Below the pieces are notes generated by a model, which saw nothing but the letters and a program-made list of their open reading frames with translations, was not told the DNA's origin and did no database searches. The position numbers and the translations under genes were made by a program. Shown one piece after another: positions 1 to 9,342 of a DNA stretch of 64,000 nucleotides. Each line of letters begins with the position of its first letter. The first letter of the stretch is position 1. Source of the DNA: Sporosarcina luteola (GTDB taxonomy: Bacteria; Bacillota; Bacilli; Bacillales_A; Planococcaceae); contig NZ_JAMBNV010000005.1 of the NCBI RefSeq assembly GCF_023715245.1, forward strand, positions 1-64,000. The letters are read 5' to 3'.

Positions 1-221
1 GCCGAAACCGTCTTTCAGAGTTCTTCCATGCGGAAGAACCGATTATTCGGTATTAGCCCCGGTTTCCCGGAGTTATCCCCATCTGCAGGGCAGGTTGCCC
101 ACGTGTTACTCACCCGTCCGCCGCTGATATCAGGGAGCAAGCTCCCATCAATCCGCTCGACTTGCATGTATTAGGCACGCCGCCAGCGTTCGTCCTGAGC
201 CAGGATCAAACTCTCCATAAT
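1..221 (-). rRNA. rrs: 16S ribosomal RNA, 5' part
   Basis: On the minus strand this is the first roughly 220 nt of 16S rRNA. It contains the universal 27F site (AGAGTTTGATCCTGGCTCAG, plus-strand complement near 195-214), followed by the conserved GACGAACGCTGGCGGCGTGC block, the V1 loop and the CGGCGGACGGGTGAGTAACA block. The gene runs off the left edge. The 5' end is placed about 8 nt before GAGTTTGATC, as in Bacillus. The V1/V2 sequence is of Bacillales type, but I do not name a species from it. Confidence 0.97.
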
Positions 222-390
222 AGAGAAATTCGAGTAGCTCGAGTTTCTTGCTGGCATCAATTAAGATGTCAATTTGAATCCGAAGATTCGTTTGTTCTTT
301 TCACCGACAGAGTCGGCTCCAGAACTTTATTTGTTGACGTTTTGCTGTTCAGTTTTCAAGGTTCATTGTTTCGCCGTCTTTCACAGCGAC
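222..390 (-). other. rRNA operon leader with boxA-like element
   Basis: This is the transcribed leader between the proximal rrn promoter and 16S. At 347-359 the minus strand reads TTGAAAACTGAAC, which resembles the boxA antitermination element found in Bacillus rrn leaders. Downstream, complementary stretches around 16S (for example the CTCGAG palindrome near 231-245) probably belong to the processing stalk. The ORFs running through this stretch are not genes. Confidence 0.6.
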
Positions 391-396
391 TCCTCT

Positions 397-425
397 ATCA
401 TAACACGCTGTCACTCTCGAGTCAA
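397..425 (-). promoter_or_regulatory. rRNA operon proximal promoter
   Basis: The minus strand reads TTGACT (420-425), a 17 nt spacer, and TATGAT (397-402). This is a near-consensus sigma-A promoter with start of transcription near 390, about 170 nt before 16S. Confidence 0.85.
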
Positions 426-489
426 CAACTTTTTCAAATCTTTTTTTCGAAGATGTTGTTGTCGTTGCCGTCTCTTAAGGACAAGTAAT

Positions 490-519
490 ACTATACCTCA
501 TAACCAAATATAAAATCAA
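490..519 (-). promoter_or_regulatory. possible distal rRNA operon promoter
   Basis: The minus strand reads TTGATT (514-519), 18 nt, TATAGT (490-495). A second tandem promoter is usual for Bacillus rrn operons. The -35 hexamer overlaps the stop codon of the EamA gene that lies upstream in the same direction. Confidence 0.5.
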
Positions 520-1427
520 GCCTTTTTTATAAATAATTTATCACGAATCTTTTTCACATCGATAATAAACAACAGAATGCCAGCTATGACAACGATTCCG
601 CCGGTTATTTGCGCTGCGGAGAGCTTCTCATGCAGAATATAGAACGCAAGAAGCGACGCGCCTACCGGTTCAAAAAGAATGGCTATTGAGATGACGTTTG
701 TACTCACCCACTTAACTGCCCAATTGAATAACGAGTGCCCTAGCAGATTGGGTATGAGTGCGAGCATGAAGAACCAGAACCAATTTGAAGTTGAATGCGG
801 ACCGAATGACTCCCCCTTTAGTAGAACATAAAAAAAGAGTGTAACTGTACTGATTGAGTATAGAAGAAACGTATACGTAATAAGAGAAAGCCGTTTACGC
901 ACTTCTTGTCCGAAGAGCAAATACGCAGTAATAAGCGCACAGGCGGCTAAGGCAAGCATATCACCGAAAAAAGCGGTTCCGCTTAATTGGAAGTCACTCC
1001 AACTGATGATGACACTCCCGGCAATTGCAATTACTGCCGACAAGATCGTTTTAAACGACAGCTTTTCTTTAAAGAAGAAATATGTGCCGACAAATGCAAA
1101 GATCGGCTGCAACGTAACGAGTACGGTTGAGCTTGCAACAGACGTGTAATTCAACGATTCGAACCATAGAATGAAATGAAAGGCCAGAAAAACTCCGGCT
1201 ACTGCCGAAAAGATCCAGTCTTTTTTCGTCAGAAGAAAAACTTCCTTCCTATACTTTGCAAGGAATAGCGGAAGCATGAGAACAACCGTGAACAACATAC
1301 GATAGAAGGCTATGACGCCGGCATCAGCAGTTGCAAGTTTTACGAAGATTGCTGAGAGCGCCACGGATATGACGCCGATGATAATCGGGATATAAGGGTG
1401 AATAGTAGGTTTTTCCAAGATGCACAC
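516..1427 (-). CDS. EamA/DMT-family transporter
   Basis: This 303-residue integral membrane protein has about ten hydrophobic helices arranged as two EamA repeats, the usual size and build of the drug/metabolite transporter superfamily. The second half carries the typical signature around the last helices (ILFEPVGASLLAFYILHEKL). These are generally exporters of amino acids or metabolites, but the substrate cannot be read from sequence. The first codon is GTG at 1425-1427; the Shine-Dalgarno sequence is weak and a TTG three codons downstream is possible. The gene runs toward the rRNA operon and ends on its distal promoter. Confidence 0.85.
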   Translation of the reverse strand: MCILEKPTIHPYIPIIIGVISVALSAIFVKLATADAGVIAFYRMLFTVVLMLPLFLAKYRKEVFLLTKKDWIFSAVAGVFLAFHFILWFESLNYTSVASSTVLVTLQPIFAFVGTYFFFKEKLSFKTILSAVIAIAGSVIISWSDFQLSGTAFFGDMLALAACALITAYLLFGQEVRKRLSLITYTFLLYSISTVTLFFYVLLKGESFGPHSTSNWFWFFMLALIPNLLGHSLFNWAVKWVSTNVISIAILFEPVGASLLAFYILHEKLSAAQITGGIVVIAGILLFIIDVKKIRDKLFIKKA

Positions 1428-1535
1428 TTCTCTTTCAAAGGGAGTACAGGTTAGTTTGTAACCTTTTTAGGCTAAAGACAATATAAAGAGTATAGCATAT
1501 CTGCGTCAAGATGATGATAGTGGGGGGAAAAGTCA

Positions 1536-2258
1536 ATGGAATGGATCATCAATAATTCAATGTATCCGGAAGTATTGATTAAAATCGCAATTGCTCTAGG
1601 TTTAAGTTTAATTATCGGAGTAGAGAGGGAAATTAAGAAGAAGCCAATCGGTTTAAAAACGAGTGCAGTCATCTCTACCTTCAGTTGCCTATTGACGATT
1701 GTCTCAATAGAAGCAGCTTATCTAGTTCCTGCTAGGGATGATATTAACGTGACGATGGACCCCTTGCGACTTGCTGCACAAATAGTAAGCGGGATTGGAT
1801 TCCTCGGTGCGGGTGCTATTTTAAGAAGAGATAACGATAACATTACGGGTCTAACGACAGCTGCAATGATCTGGGGAGCAGCAAGCATCGGAATTGCAGT
1901 CGGCGCAGGCTTTTACATCGAAGCTGCATTTGCTGTAGTGAGCATACTCTTTGTTATTGAGGTGATTGCACCTCTTCTAGCCAAGTTCGGCCCAAAAAGA
2001 ATCCGATCAAAGGAGGCAGCATGCATTGTCGTCGTGTCGGATAAAAGTAAAATCGATGACCTCATCGGGATTTTGAATGCCGAGAATATGAAAGTGGAAA
2101 ACCTGCGTATCCGCAAATTACACTCTGACTCTAAACCTTCAGTGCATGAAGTCGATTTTCGTCTAAACGCCCTCCCCAGAAAGGGAACTACACAATTATA
2201 CACTGAACTGACCGAGCTCCCTTATATTGAATCGGTCGAAATAGAAATCTTTCCTTAA
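1536..2258 (+). CDS. MgtC/SapB-family membrane protein
   Basis: This 240-residue protein has an N-terminal MgtC/SapB membrane domain (about 1-140) with four to five helices and the family motifs LIIGVEREIKKKPIGLKTSA, GIGFLGAGAILR and GLTTAA. A C-terminal ACT-like cytosolic domain (about 160-240) follows. MgtC proteins are linked to magnesium homeostasis and, in pathogens, to inhibition of ATP synthase; a housekeeping role is inferred here. The ATG at 1536 follows a strong GGGGGG purine tract. The gene lies 9 nt before a CDF transporter and is probably co-transcribed with it, which suggests a metal-ion unit. Confidence 0.88.
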   Translation: MEWIINNSMYPEVLIKIAIALGLSLIIGVEREIKKKPIGLKTSAVISTFSCLLTIVSIEAAYLVPARDDINVTMDPLRLAAQIVSGIGFLGAGAILRRDNDNITGLTTAAMIWGAASIGIAVGAGFYIEAAFAVVSILFVIEVIAPLLAKFGPKRIRSKEAACIVVVSDKSKIDDLIGILNAENMKVENLRIRKLHSDSKPSVHEVDFRLNALPRKGTTQLYTELTELPYIESVEIEIFP

Positions 2259-2273
2259 TGGAGGCTTATGTAT

Positions 2274-3296
2274 ATGAGAGATATTTTACGACTACTGAAG
2301 GATGGCAATAAGCCATCACTGCTGGCAGGCACAGTCAACGCCGGTATTGCCATCCTTAAAGCAATCGCCTATATGTTAACTGGTAACGTAGCGATGTTTG
2401 CGGAAATGCTGCACTCCTTGGGAGATGCGGCAAATCAATTCTTTGTATATATCGGTTCCGCCTTGTCCAAGAAGGCGCCAACCCCGAAATTCCCGAATGG
2501 CTTCGGCAGGGTTGTCAATCTTGTCTGTTTGGGTGCCGTCATCATCGTCGGCATCATGTCGTATGAAGCAGTGAAGGAAGGTTGGCATCATATATTGAAT
2601 CCGGCCGAAACAAAAGGACTCGTTATCAATTTAAGTGTCCTCGGCTTGGCCACTTTACTGGAGTTCTTCGTCCTATTGAAGGCTTCCAAGGAGATTGCGC
2701 ATGAGACCGGGAATGACCTATCCGGAATGAAAGCATTCACCTTCAGCTTAACTCATTTGAATAAAGCCAAGCCCGCTACTAAATTGGTCTTCATGGAAGA
2801 CATGGTTGCAACTATAGGCGGTTTATTGGCATTCATGGCGGTCTTGATTGCCCATTTCGTTGGATTCCTTCAAGCTGAAGGGATTGCATCCGTGATAATT
2901 GGAATTATGATGTTTTACGTCGTCGGAAGGGTGTTCCTAGAGAATGCCAGGGGGGCAATCGGTGAGACCGATGAAGAGATGTTGAACCATATTGCACAAA
3001 TTATTGCTGAAGATCCCGATATAAAAGATATCCAAAAAGTCGAAGTAATTAAAGAAGGTGAATACCTTCATGTCGAAGTGATTGCCGAGGTGGATCCTTC
3101 ACAAACTGTCGCATATATCGATGATGTAAGGGACAGGCTAATGGCTTTGGTGCTGAAGCAGAAAGGCGTTCGGGAGGCATTGATATCTTTCGATGAAGAC
3201 GACGGCATCAAAACTTGGCAAGGGGTGAACGAGACAACTATGTCTGAAGAGACACGAAGGAAACTGCCGGAAATTAAAAAGCAGAGGGCGGAATGA
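2274..3296 (+). CDS. cation diffusion facilitator family transporter
   Basis: This is a CDF-family metal/H+ antiporter of about 340 residues. The motif HSLGDAANQ in helix 2 and the ED pair in helix 5 (VFMEDMVATIGG) supply the metal-site residues. A soluble ferredoxin-like C-terminal domain (about 245-320) follows six predicted helices. It resembles the YdbO-like branch, and zinc/iron/manganese export is likely but not proven. The ATG at 2274 is preferred over 2268 because GGAGG ends at 2264, giving 9 rather than 3 nt spacing. It follows mgtC directly. Confidence 0.88.
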   Translation: MRDILRLLKDGNKPSLLAGTVNAGIAILKAIAYMLTGNVAMFAEMLHSLGDAANQFFVYIGSALSKKAPTPKFPNGFGRVVNLVCLGAVIIVGIMSYEAVKEGWHHILNPAETKGLVINLSVLGLATLLEFFVLLKASKEIAHETGNDLSGMKAFTFSLTHLNKAKPATKLVFMEDMVATIGGLLAFMAVLIAHFVGFLQAEGIASVIIGIMMFYVVGRVFLENARGAIGETDEEMLNHIAQIIAEDPDIKDIQKVEVIKEGEYLHVEVIAEVDPSQTVAYIDDVRDRLMALVLKQKGVREALISFDEDDGIKTWQGVNETTMSEETRRKLPEIKKQRAE

Positions 3297-3313
3297 ATAA
3301 TTTCCCCCTCTGC
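3281..3313. terminator. bidirectional terminator between CDF transporter and alcohol dehydrogenase genes
   Basis: The stem is formed by GCAGAGGG (3281-3288) and its complement CCCTCTGC (3306-3313), extended by GGAA/TTCC around the loop and flanked by A and T runs. It overlaps the CDF stop codon and serves two converging genes. Confidence 0.75.
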
Positions 3314-3322
3314 CTTCAGTCA

Positions 3323-4489
3323 TTATAACGAAGCCACCAATATGGATCTCACTTCTTCCTCACTCAATTGCGCGTATCTGCCTAGAGGTCCATTGATTGC
3401 AGCCTTCTTCGCCATGATGTCGACCTTTGAGTCATCGATGCCGTAATACGATAAACGTTCAGGTGCACCAATAGCTGTCCAATACGCCCTCAGTTTATCA
3501 ATACCCTCATTGGCAACAACCTCATCTGTTTTCCCCTCTGGATCCACTCCAAAGACGTTGACTGCCAACTTTGCATAACGAGCTGGATTCAGCTTTAGCG
3601 TATGTCTCATCCAATGTGGGAATAGAATCGCCAATCCTCCCGCGTGAGGAATATCGTAAACTGCCGACACGGCATGTTCAATATCATGCGTTCCCCAGTC
3701 ACCGCCATTATTCCCCATGCCTAAAAATCCATTCAATCCCCAAGTTCCGCCTAATAGGATTGTTTCACGCAAGTCATAGTTCTGCAGATCATTAACGAGT
3801 TCTTCACCTGCTGCCATGATTGCCCGCAAAGCCCCTTCACACAATTCGTCCTGAAGCGGTGTATTCGTTGCGCTATGGAAATACTGCTCAAAAATGTGTG
3901 ACATCATGTCAACAATGCCGTAAACGGTTTGGTCTTTAGGCAAGGAAAGCGTATAAGTCGGATCCAGTATAGAGAATTTCGGGAAGTTGAATGGTCCTCC
4001 CCACCCGTACTTCTCTTCTGTTTCTTCATTAGTAATAACGGAGCCAGCATTCATTTCAGAACCAGTTGCCGCCAACGTCAAAATCGTCCCAAATGGAATT
4101 GCATCTTTTGGGGAATCTTTTTTAATGACAAAATCCCACGGATCGCCATCATATTTTGCAGCTGTCGCAATTAACTTCGTACAATCAATGACAGAGCCGC
4201 CTCCGACTGCCAATATAAAATCAATATTATGCTCTTTACAAAGTGCCGCCCCTTTCCTTGCAGTGCTGACACGTGGATTCGGCTCCACGCCTGCAAGTTC
4301 AAACACTTCCTTTTGTTCTTCCTTCAGAATTTCCACCAACTCATCGTAAAGACCATTCCTTTTAATGCTCCCTCCACCATATACAATGAGAATCCTATTG
4401 CCATAAGCCGATAATTCCTGCGCAAGCTTTGTTATGGAGTTTTTACCAAAAATCAATTTAACAGGGTTTTGAAAAACAAATTCCTTCAT
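3323..4489 (-). CDS. yugJ: iron-containing alcohol dehydrogenase (YugJ-like)
   Basis: This 388-residue group III (Fe-ADH) dehydrogenase interconverts alcohols or butanol and aldehydes with NAD(P)H. The nucleotide-binding [10 protein letters not shown] lies at about 96-105. The metal ligands are D194 and H198 ([14 protein letters not shown]) plus H268 and H282 ([19 protein letters not shown]). The start follows a perfect AGGAGG with 8 nt spacing. B. subtilis has two close relatives, YugJ and YugK, at this position; assignment to yugJ rests on the neighbouring yuzA and yugI homologues. Confidence 0.9.
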   Translation of the reverse strand: MKEFVFQNPVKLIFGKNSITKLAQELSAYGNRILIVYGGGSIKRNGLYDELVEILKEEQKEVFELAGVEPNPRVSTARKGAALCKEHNIDFILAVGGGSVIDCTKLIATAAKYDGDPWDFVIKKDSPKDAIPFGTILTLAATGSEMNAGSVITNEETEEKYGWGGPFNFPKFSILDPTYTLSLPKDQTVYGIVDMMSHIFEQYFHSATNTPLQDELCEGALRAIMAAGEELVNDLQNYDLRETILLGGTWGLNGFLGMGNNGGDWGTHDIEHAVSAVYDIPHAGGLAILFPHWMRHTLKLNPARYAKLAVNVFGVDPEGKTDEVVANEGIDKLRAYWTAIGAPERLSYYGIDDSKVDIMAKKAAINGPLGRYAQLSEEEVRSILVASL

Positions 4490-4592
4490 ATAGATAACCT
4501 CCTATTTCTACTGTACATTATCCAAGAATGAATTGAGCGATGCAAGTATGGAACGGTTTGGATTGGGAATCCTAGCCTTAGGAGGTGACATT

Positions 4593-4829
4593 TTGGTTCA
4601 AAAACTAGCGCTTGCCATTACTATTATAGGTGCATTGAATTGGGGAGTCGTCGGTCTGTTCAGCTTTGATGTCGTTGCCCAACTTGCCGACGGTCACGCC
4701 CAACCGTTCGCCCGATTCTTTTATATTATCGTAGGGATTTCCGGACTCATTTCGTTAGGGTTGCTTTTTGATGCGATGCGAGAGAATGAGGTGGAACACG
4801 TCGCTGTAGCGGAGCCTGAAGAAATATAA
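4593..4829 (+). CDS. yuzA: DUF378 small membrane protein (YuzA-like)
   Basis: This is a 78-residue protein with two transmembrane helices and the DUF378 core LALAITIIGALNWGVVGLF. Its function is unknown. The real start is the TTG at 4593, placed 7 nt after AGGAGG (4580-4585); the longer reading from an ATG at 4533 has no ribosome binding site and adds residues the family lacks. As in B. subtilis it lies next to a yugJ homologue, here divergently transcribed. Confidence 0.8.
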   Translation: MVQKLALAITIIGALNWGVVGLFSFDVVAQLADGHAQPFARFFYIIVGISGLISLGLLFDAMRENEVEHVAVAEPEEI

Positions 4830-4831
4830 AA

Positions 4832-4866
4832 AAGCATCTCCCGTTAACCAGGAGATGCTTTCTTAT
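4832..4866 (+). terminator. terminator after yuzA
   Basis: The hairpin has arms AAGCATCTCC and GGAGATGCTT (4832-4841/4851-4860) followed by a T-rich tail. Confidence 0.85.
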
Positions 4867-4867
4867 T

Positions 4868-4990
4868 GTTATCGTCCAGCTCCGGGTGGCAGCTGCTCGG
4901 GTCATAAGTCAGCTCTGCTGTACGGCAAAGTGCGCCGTTTCGCATATCTGTCTTATGCCTGTCGCAGCTGACCGCCACCCTACGCTTTTG
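4868..4990. repeat. dispersed palindromic repeat, family 1, copy 1
   Basis: This is an imperfect palindrome of about 120 bp. GTCCAGCTCCGGGTGGCAGC at the left and GCTGACCGCCACCCTACGCT at the right pair, and inside them GTCATAAG faces CTTATGCC. The right end touches the rocG stop codon. A close relative lies at 7587-7706, a deleted relic at 10742-10781 and a variant at 39061-39251. Confidence 0.85.
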
Positions 4991-6235
4991 TTAAGCCCAG
5001 CCGCGGAATCTTGATGCTTCCGCAGTTTTGCGGATTCCGATCATATATGCAGCTAGACGCATGTCTATATTTCTTGTTGACGCAACATTATATACGTTTT
5101 CGAACGCGTCAACCATTTTCTTCGTCATTTTTTCGCGAACTTCTTCTTCTGTCCAGTAATAACCCATATTGTTCTGAACCCATTCGAAGTAGGAAACTGT
5201 TACGCCGCCAGCACTTGCTAGAACGTCAGGCACAAGGAGGATTCCTCGATCTGTAAGAATTTTCGTAGCTTCAGATGTCGTTGGACCATTTGCAGCTTCA
5301 ACAACGATTGTCGCCTTAATATCATGAGCGTTCTTTTCAGTAATTTGATTTTCAATAGCTGCTGGAACGAGGATATCACAATCCAATTCCAATAGTTCAC
5401 TATTCGTGATCGTGTTATCGAAAAGTGTTGTAACCGTTCCGAAGCTATCCCGACGATCCAATAGATAGTCGATGTCCAATCCGTCCGGATCATGAAGTGC
5501 GCCATAAGCATCGGAAATCCCGATTACTTTTGCACCTGCATCATGAAGGAATTTGGATAGGAAGCTTCCTGCGTTTCCGAATCCTTGGATGACAATCCGT
5601 GCACCTTTCATATCGATTCCACGCTTTTTCGCCGCTTCATTAATAATGATCGTTACACCTTCAGCAGTTGCACGGTCACGTCCTTGAGAACCTCCAAGAA
5701 CAATCGGTTTACCTGTAATGAAACCAGGAGAGTTGAATTCATCAATTCTACTATATTCATCCATCATCCAAGCCATGATTTGAGCATTCGTGAAAACGTC
5801 CGGTGCTGGAATATCCTTAGTCGGTCCCATTACCTGGCTCAATGCTCGTACATACCCACGGCTCAAACGTTCTAGTTCACCCATGGACATTTCTCTCGGG
5901 TCGCAGATGATTCCGCCTTTACCGCCGCCATATGGCAAATCGACAATTCCCGCTTTCAATGTCATCCACATTGACAACGCGCGTACTTCATCAGCAGTAA
6001 CCGCTGGATGGAAACGGACGCCGCCTTTCGTTGGACCGACCGCATCGTTATGTTGACCGCGGAAACCAGTGAATACTTTCACTTTCCCGTCATCCATGCG
6101 GACAGGGATTCTAACTTCCACCATACGGATTGGTTCTTTCAGAAGATCGTACATTCCTTCATCATAGCCTAGTTTATCAAGTGCTTCCTTAATGACAACT
6201 TGTGTAGACGTAAACAGATTCAGGTTTTCAGTCAT
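4991..6235 (-). CDS. rocG: NAD-dependent catabolic glutamate dehydrogenase
   Basis: This 414-residue hexameric glutamate dehydrogenase deaminates glutamate to 2-oxoglutarate and ammonium, the last step of arginine and proline catabolism. Substrate lysines are K70 (GPTKGG) and K94 (MTLKAG), and catalytic K106 lies in PYGGGKGG. A Rossmann fold with GFGNAGS follows. The ATG at 6233-6235 is preferred: AGAGG lies upstream, and the earlier ATG at 6283 abuts a promoter -10 box and has no ribosome binding site. It sits downstream of rocD and rocA. A gudB-type identity cannot be excluded; rocG is chosen from context. Confidence 0.92.
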   Translation of the reverse strand: MTENLNLFTSTQVVIKEALDKLGYDEGMYDLLKEPIRMVEVRIPVRMDDGKVKVFTGFRGQHNDAVGPTKGGVRFHPAVTADEVRALSMWMTLKAGIVDLPYGGGKGGIICDPREMSMGELERLSRGYVRALSQVMGPTKDIPAPDVFTNAQIMAWMMDEYSRIDEFNSPGFITGKPIVLGGSQGRDRATAEGVTIIINEAAKKRGIDMKGARIVIQGFGNAGSFLSKFLHDAGAKVIGISDAYGALHDPDGLDIDYLLDRRDSFGTVTTLFDNTITNSELLELDCDILVPAAIENQITEKNAHDIKATIVVEAANGPTTSEATKILTDRGILLVPDVLASAGGVTVSYFEWVQNNMGYYWTEEEVREKMTKKMVDAFENVYNVASTRNIDMRLAAYMIGIRKTAEASRFRGWA

Positions 6236-6283
6236 GTAAAAGTTCGCCTCTTTGATTTCATAATGTATTTTTCTACCGCACAT

Positions 6284-6292
6284 ATTGTACCA
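6284..6292 (-). promoter_or_regulatory. extended -10 promoter for glutamate dehydrogenase gene
   Basis: The minus strand reads TGGTACAAT with TACAAT at 6284-6289, an extended -10 element (TGn plus hexamer). No good -35 is seen. The transcript would start near 6277, leaving a leader of about 42 nt. Confidence 0.45.
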
Positions 6293-6322
6293 TACACCGG
6301 GAGAATTTTGGGTACTATTTAT

Positions 6323-7516
6323 TTAACTTGCAAAAACTTTATTAATTTTATCCAATGCCCAGTCAAGTTCTTCTGTTGATATGATTAAAGGCGGTGCAAA
6401 ACGGATGACAGTATCGTGCGTCTCTTTGCAGAGCAACCCGAGTTCCTTCAGCTGTTCGCAATAAGGACGTGCCGCTTCTGTCAGTTCGACACCGATGAAC
6501 AGACCGCGTCCTCGTACTTCCTTGATTGACGGATGGTTGATTTTCTTCAATTGTTCAATGAAGTAATTTCCTAGTTCAAGTGATTTGTCTGCAAGATTCT
6601 CATCCTGCAAAACTTCCAAAGAAGCGATTGAGACAGCACACGCCATTGGATTTCCACCGAATGTCGAGCCGTGGGAACCTGGATTGAACACTCCGAGGAT
6701 ATCTTTGTTCGCTGCGACGCAAGAAATCGGGAACACTCCGCCGCCTAATGCTTTCCCTAGAATATACATATCGGGTTCGAAGCCTTCCCACTCACAAGCA
6801 AACATTTTACCTGTACGGCAAAGACCTGCCTGAATTTCATCGGCAATAAATAGGACGTTTTGTTTTTTACAAAGTTCGTAAGCTGCTTTCATATAACCCG
6901 CAGGTGGAATAAGAATACCCGCTTCCCCTTGGATCGGTTCGATGATGAATGCTGCTGTATTCGGAGTGATCGCTTCTTCCAATGCTTTCAAATCACCGAA
7001 ATCCACCAATTTGATGCCTGGAAGCATCGGACCGAAACCGCGCTTATATTCCGCTTCAGATGAGAGGGAGACCGCTGTCATCGTACGCCCGTGGAAATTT
7101 CCGTTGCAACCGATAATCTCAGCTTTATTCTCCTCAACGCCTTTGACGTCATATGCCCAGCGACGGGCCGCTTTAATAGCTGTTTCAACAGCCTCAGCCC
7201 CAGTATTCATCGGCAATGTCATGTCTTTCCCGGACAGTTTGCATATCAATTCATACCACGGGCCAAGTTGGTCGTTGTGGAATGCGCGTGAAGTCAACGT
7301 TACTTTATCCGCCTGATCCTTCAATGCCTGGATAATTCTCGGGTGGCGGTGTCCTTGGTTCACTGCCGAATACGCGGAAAGCATATCCATGTATTTATTC
7401 CCCTCTGGATCCTTAACCCAAACACCTTCCGCTTCAGAAATGACAATTGGCAGTGGATGGTAATTGTTCGCCCCGTATTTATTCGTTTGTGAAATGATCT
7501 TTTCAGAAACCGACAT
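6323..7516 (-). CDS. rocD: ornithine aminotransferase
   Basis: This 397-residue class III PLP aminotransferase converts ornithine plus 2-oxoglutarate to glutamate semialdehyde (pyrroline-5-carboxylate) and glutamate. The PLP-pocket residue D226 lies in [14 protein letters not shown], the Schiff-base lysine K255 in ILGKALGGG, and [15 protein letters not shown] matches the OAT phosphate-binding region. The length is that of bacterial RocD. The ATG follows GGGGAGGGG. The product feeds RocA, encoded upstream in the same direction, and the glutamate feeds the dehydrogenase encoded downstream. Confidence 0.96.
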   Translation of the reverse strand: MSVSEKIISQTNKYGANNYHPLPIVISEAEGVWVKDPEGNKYMDMLSAYSAVNQGHRHPRIIQALKDQADKVTLTSRAFHNDQLGPWYELICKLSGKDMTLPMNTGAEAVETAIKAARRWAYDVKGVEENKAEIIGCNGNFHGRTMTAVSLSSEAEYKRGFGPMLPGIKLVDFGDLKALEEAITPNTAAFIIEPIQGEAGILIPPAGYMKAAYELCKKQNVLFIADEIQAGLCRTGKMFACEWEGFEPDMYILGKALGGGVFPISCVAANKDILGVFNPGSHGSTFGGNPMACAVSIASLEVLQDENLADKSLELGNYFIEQLKKINHPSIKEVRGRGLFIGVELTEAARPYCEQLKELGLLCKETHDTVIRFAPPLIISTEELDWALDKINKVFAS

Positions 7517-7548
7517 GTATTTCCCCTCCCCATTTGTATGTATAGCTG

Positions 7549-7572
7549 GAAGCAGTTCAGGGAACTGCTTCC
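7549..7572 (-). promoter_or_regulatory. hairpin in the rocD leader
   Basis: An inverted repeat with 11-bp arms (GGAAGCAGTTC/GAACTGCTTCC) lies between the repeat element and the rocD ribosome binding site. No T-run follows it on the minus strand, so it is not a clear terminator. A TATAAT (complement near 7579-7584) just upstream on the minus strand may be a -10 box. Confidence 0.4.
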
Positions 7573-7586
7573 TATTTAATTATAGT

Positions 7587-7706
7587 GTTATCCAGCTTCG
7601 GGCCCCAGATGCTCGGGGTCATAAGGCAAAGCTGCTATGTGGCAAAAAACGCCACTTCACATCTTCGCCTTATGCCTGTCGCATCTAGGCAGGCGCCCTA
7701 CGCTTT
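7587..7706. repeat. dispersed palindromic repeat, family 1, copy 2
   Basis: It has the same layout as 4868-4990: it starts TTATCCAGCTTCGGG, contains GGGTCATAAG and CTTATGCCTGTCGC, and ends GCCCTACGCTTT exactly at the rocA stop codon. The outer arms (GGGCCCCAGATGC/GCATCTAGGCAGGCGCCC) have changed together and still pair, which suggests the folded form is maintained. Confidence 0.85.
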
Positions 7707-9249
7707 AAAGAGTTTCCGATGTTGTCTTACCTTGCATGTGTAATTGCAAGTAGTCTGGGCCGCCCGCTTTGGAGTCGGTACCGGACATATTGAATCCGCC
7801 GAATGGCTGATAGCCGACGATAGCGCCTGTGCAACCGCGGTTGAAGTACAGGTTTCCTACGTGGAAATCTTGACGCGCCTGTTCGATATGCTCACGGTTG
7901 TTCGTGATGACTGCGCCAGTCAGGCCGTAGTCCGTATTGTTCGCGATTTCAATTGCTTCGTCGAAGCTTTTCGCTTTAGTAATTGCAACGACAGGTCCGA
8001 AAATCTCTTCTTGCATAATGCGCGCTTTTGGATCGACATCTGCAAATACAGTCGGTGCGACGAAGAAGCCTTTCGAGCTGTCCCCTTCTCCACCTGCAAC
8101 GAGGCGTCCTTCTTCTTTTCCGATTTCAATGTAGCTCATGATTTTATCGAATGAAGCCTGGTCGATAACCGGTCCAGCGAAGTTCGATTGTTTCGTAGGA
8201 TCACCGTACGTCAATTCTTTCGTTAATTCTTCAACGCGTGCCACGACTTGATCGTAAACTTCTTCATGGATGACTGCACGTGAACATGCAGAACATTTCT
8301 GTCCGCTGAATCCGAATGCTGACTTGACGATCGATTGAGCCGCCAATTCAAGATCTGCATTGTTGTCTACAACGATTGTGTCTTTACCGCCCATTTCAGC
8401 GATTACACGTTTCAACCAGATTTGGCCTTCGTTCACTTTTGCAGCACGCTCGTAAATACGTGTACCAATTTCGCGTGAACCTGTGAAGGAGACAAAACGT
8501 GTTCTTGGGTGGTCAACGAGGTAGTCTCCAACTTCTGCGCCTGAACCTGGGATGTAGTTGACAACTCCAGCAGGCATTCCCGCTTCTTCGAGCACTTCCA
8601 TGAATTTATATGCAACGACAGTTGTTGTGGATGCAGGTTTCAATAGGACCGTGTTTCCTGTAACCAATGCAGCTACAGTCGTGCCCGCCATAATCGCCAA
8701 TGCAAAGTTCCAAGGCGAGATGACTACGCCTACTCCGAGAGGAATATAATCGAATCGGTTGAATTCGCCAGGACGGCTTTCAACTGGCATGCCATTTTTC
8801 AATGTAAGCATTTGACGCCCGTAGTATTCCAAGAAGTCGATCGCTTCAGCAGTATCTGCATCCGCCTCGTTCCATGGCTTACCCGCTTCCTTTGTCAAAA
8901 GCGCTGAAAACTCATGTTTACGGCGACGAATAATCGCCGCAGCTTTGAACAATACATCCGCACGGAATTCCGGCTTCACTTTGCTCCAAGTTTTGAACGT
9001 TTCGTCAGCAACGTTCATCGCTTTTTCAGCAAGATCTCGGCTCGCCTTTGAAACACGTCCGATCACTTCTTCTTTATTTGCAGGGTTCATCGAAACGAGT
9101 TTGTCTTCCGTCATAATGCGTTCGCCGCCGATGATTAACGGGTAGTCTTGCCCTAGATAGCCTTCGACGGTTTTCAAAGCTTCCTCATATGCTTTTTTGT
9201 TTTCAGCTAGTGTAAAGTCTGTGAATGGTTCGTGTTTGTATGGGATCAT
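7705..9249 (-). CDS. rocA: L-glutamate gamma-semialdehyde (1-pyrroline-5-carboxylate) dehydrogenase
   Basis: This 514-residue NAD-dependent aldehyde dehydrogenase oxidises glutamate semialdehyde to glutamate in arginine and proline breakdown. The active-site asparagine N181 lies in [10 protein letters not shown]204 in LLKPAS, the catalytic glutamate E285 in IAEMGGKD and the nucleophile C319 in [10 protein letters not shown]. Length and motifs fit the RocA/PutC family. The start lies after GAGGAGGAG. It is divergent from the regulator gene at 9391, and the 141-bp gap holds overlapping promoters and a palindrome. Confidence 0.95.
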   Translation of the reverse strand: MIPYKHEPFTDFTLAENKKAYEEALKTVEGYLGQDYPLIIGGERIMTEDKLVSMNPANKEEVIGRVSKASRDLAEKAMNVADETFKTWSKVKPEFRADVLFKAAAIIRRRKHEFSALLTKEAGKPWNEADADTAEAIDFLEYYGRQMLTLKNGMPVESRPGEFNRFDYIPLGVGVVISPWNFALAIMAGTTVAALVTGNTVLLKPASTTTVVAYKFMEVLEEAGMPAGVVNYIPGSGAEVGDYLVDHPRTRFVSFTGSREIGTRIYERAAKVNEGQIWLKRVIAEMGGKDTIVVDNNADLELAAQSIVKSAFGFSGQKCSACSRAVIHEEVYDQVVARVEELTKELTYGDPTKQSNFAGPVIDQASFDKIMSYIEIGKEEGRLVAGGEGDSSKGFFVAPTVFADVDPKARIMQEEIFGPVVAITKAKSFDEAIEIANNTDYGLTGAVITNNREHIEQARQDFHVGNLYFNRGCTGAIVGYQPFGGFNMSGTDSKAGGPDYLQLHMQGKTTSETL

Positions 9250-9285
9250 GTTACTCCTCCTCAGTTAGTTAGCCGCAAAATATAT

Positions 9286-9342
9286 TTGCATTTAATCGAT
9301 AGTTCCATATATAATAATGCAAGAGATTGTTGCATAATTCAA
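9286..9342. promoter_or_regulatory. divergent roc promoters with a central palindromic operator
   Basis: Plus strand: TTGCAT (9286-9291), 18 nt, TATAAT (9310-9315), directed at the regulator gene. Minus strand: TTGAAT (9337-9342), 17 nt, CATTAT (9314-9319), directed at rocA. The -10 boxes overlap. A palindrome ATGCAA-N7-TTGCAT (9317-9335) fills the rocA spacer and covers the regulator start site. No sigma-54 type -24/-12 pair (GG and GC ten bases apart) is visible. Confidence 0.6.

Noticed and set aside
162-513. Two plus-strand ORFs over the 16S gene and its leader
   Set aside because: They are antisense to rRNA and its leader, have no ribosome binding site and no recognisable protein.
4533-4592. 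Longer DUF378 protein from the ATG at 4533
   Set aside because: A perfect AGGAGG followed by TTG at 4593 gives the family-length protein.
6236-6283. Longer glutamate dehydrogenase start at 6283
   Set aside because: The ATG abuts a TACAAT -10 box, lacks a ribosome binding site and adds residues unlike the family N-terminus.
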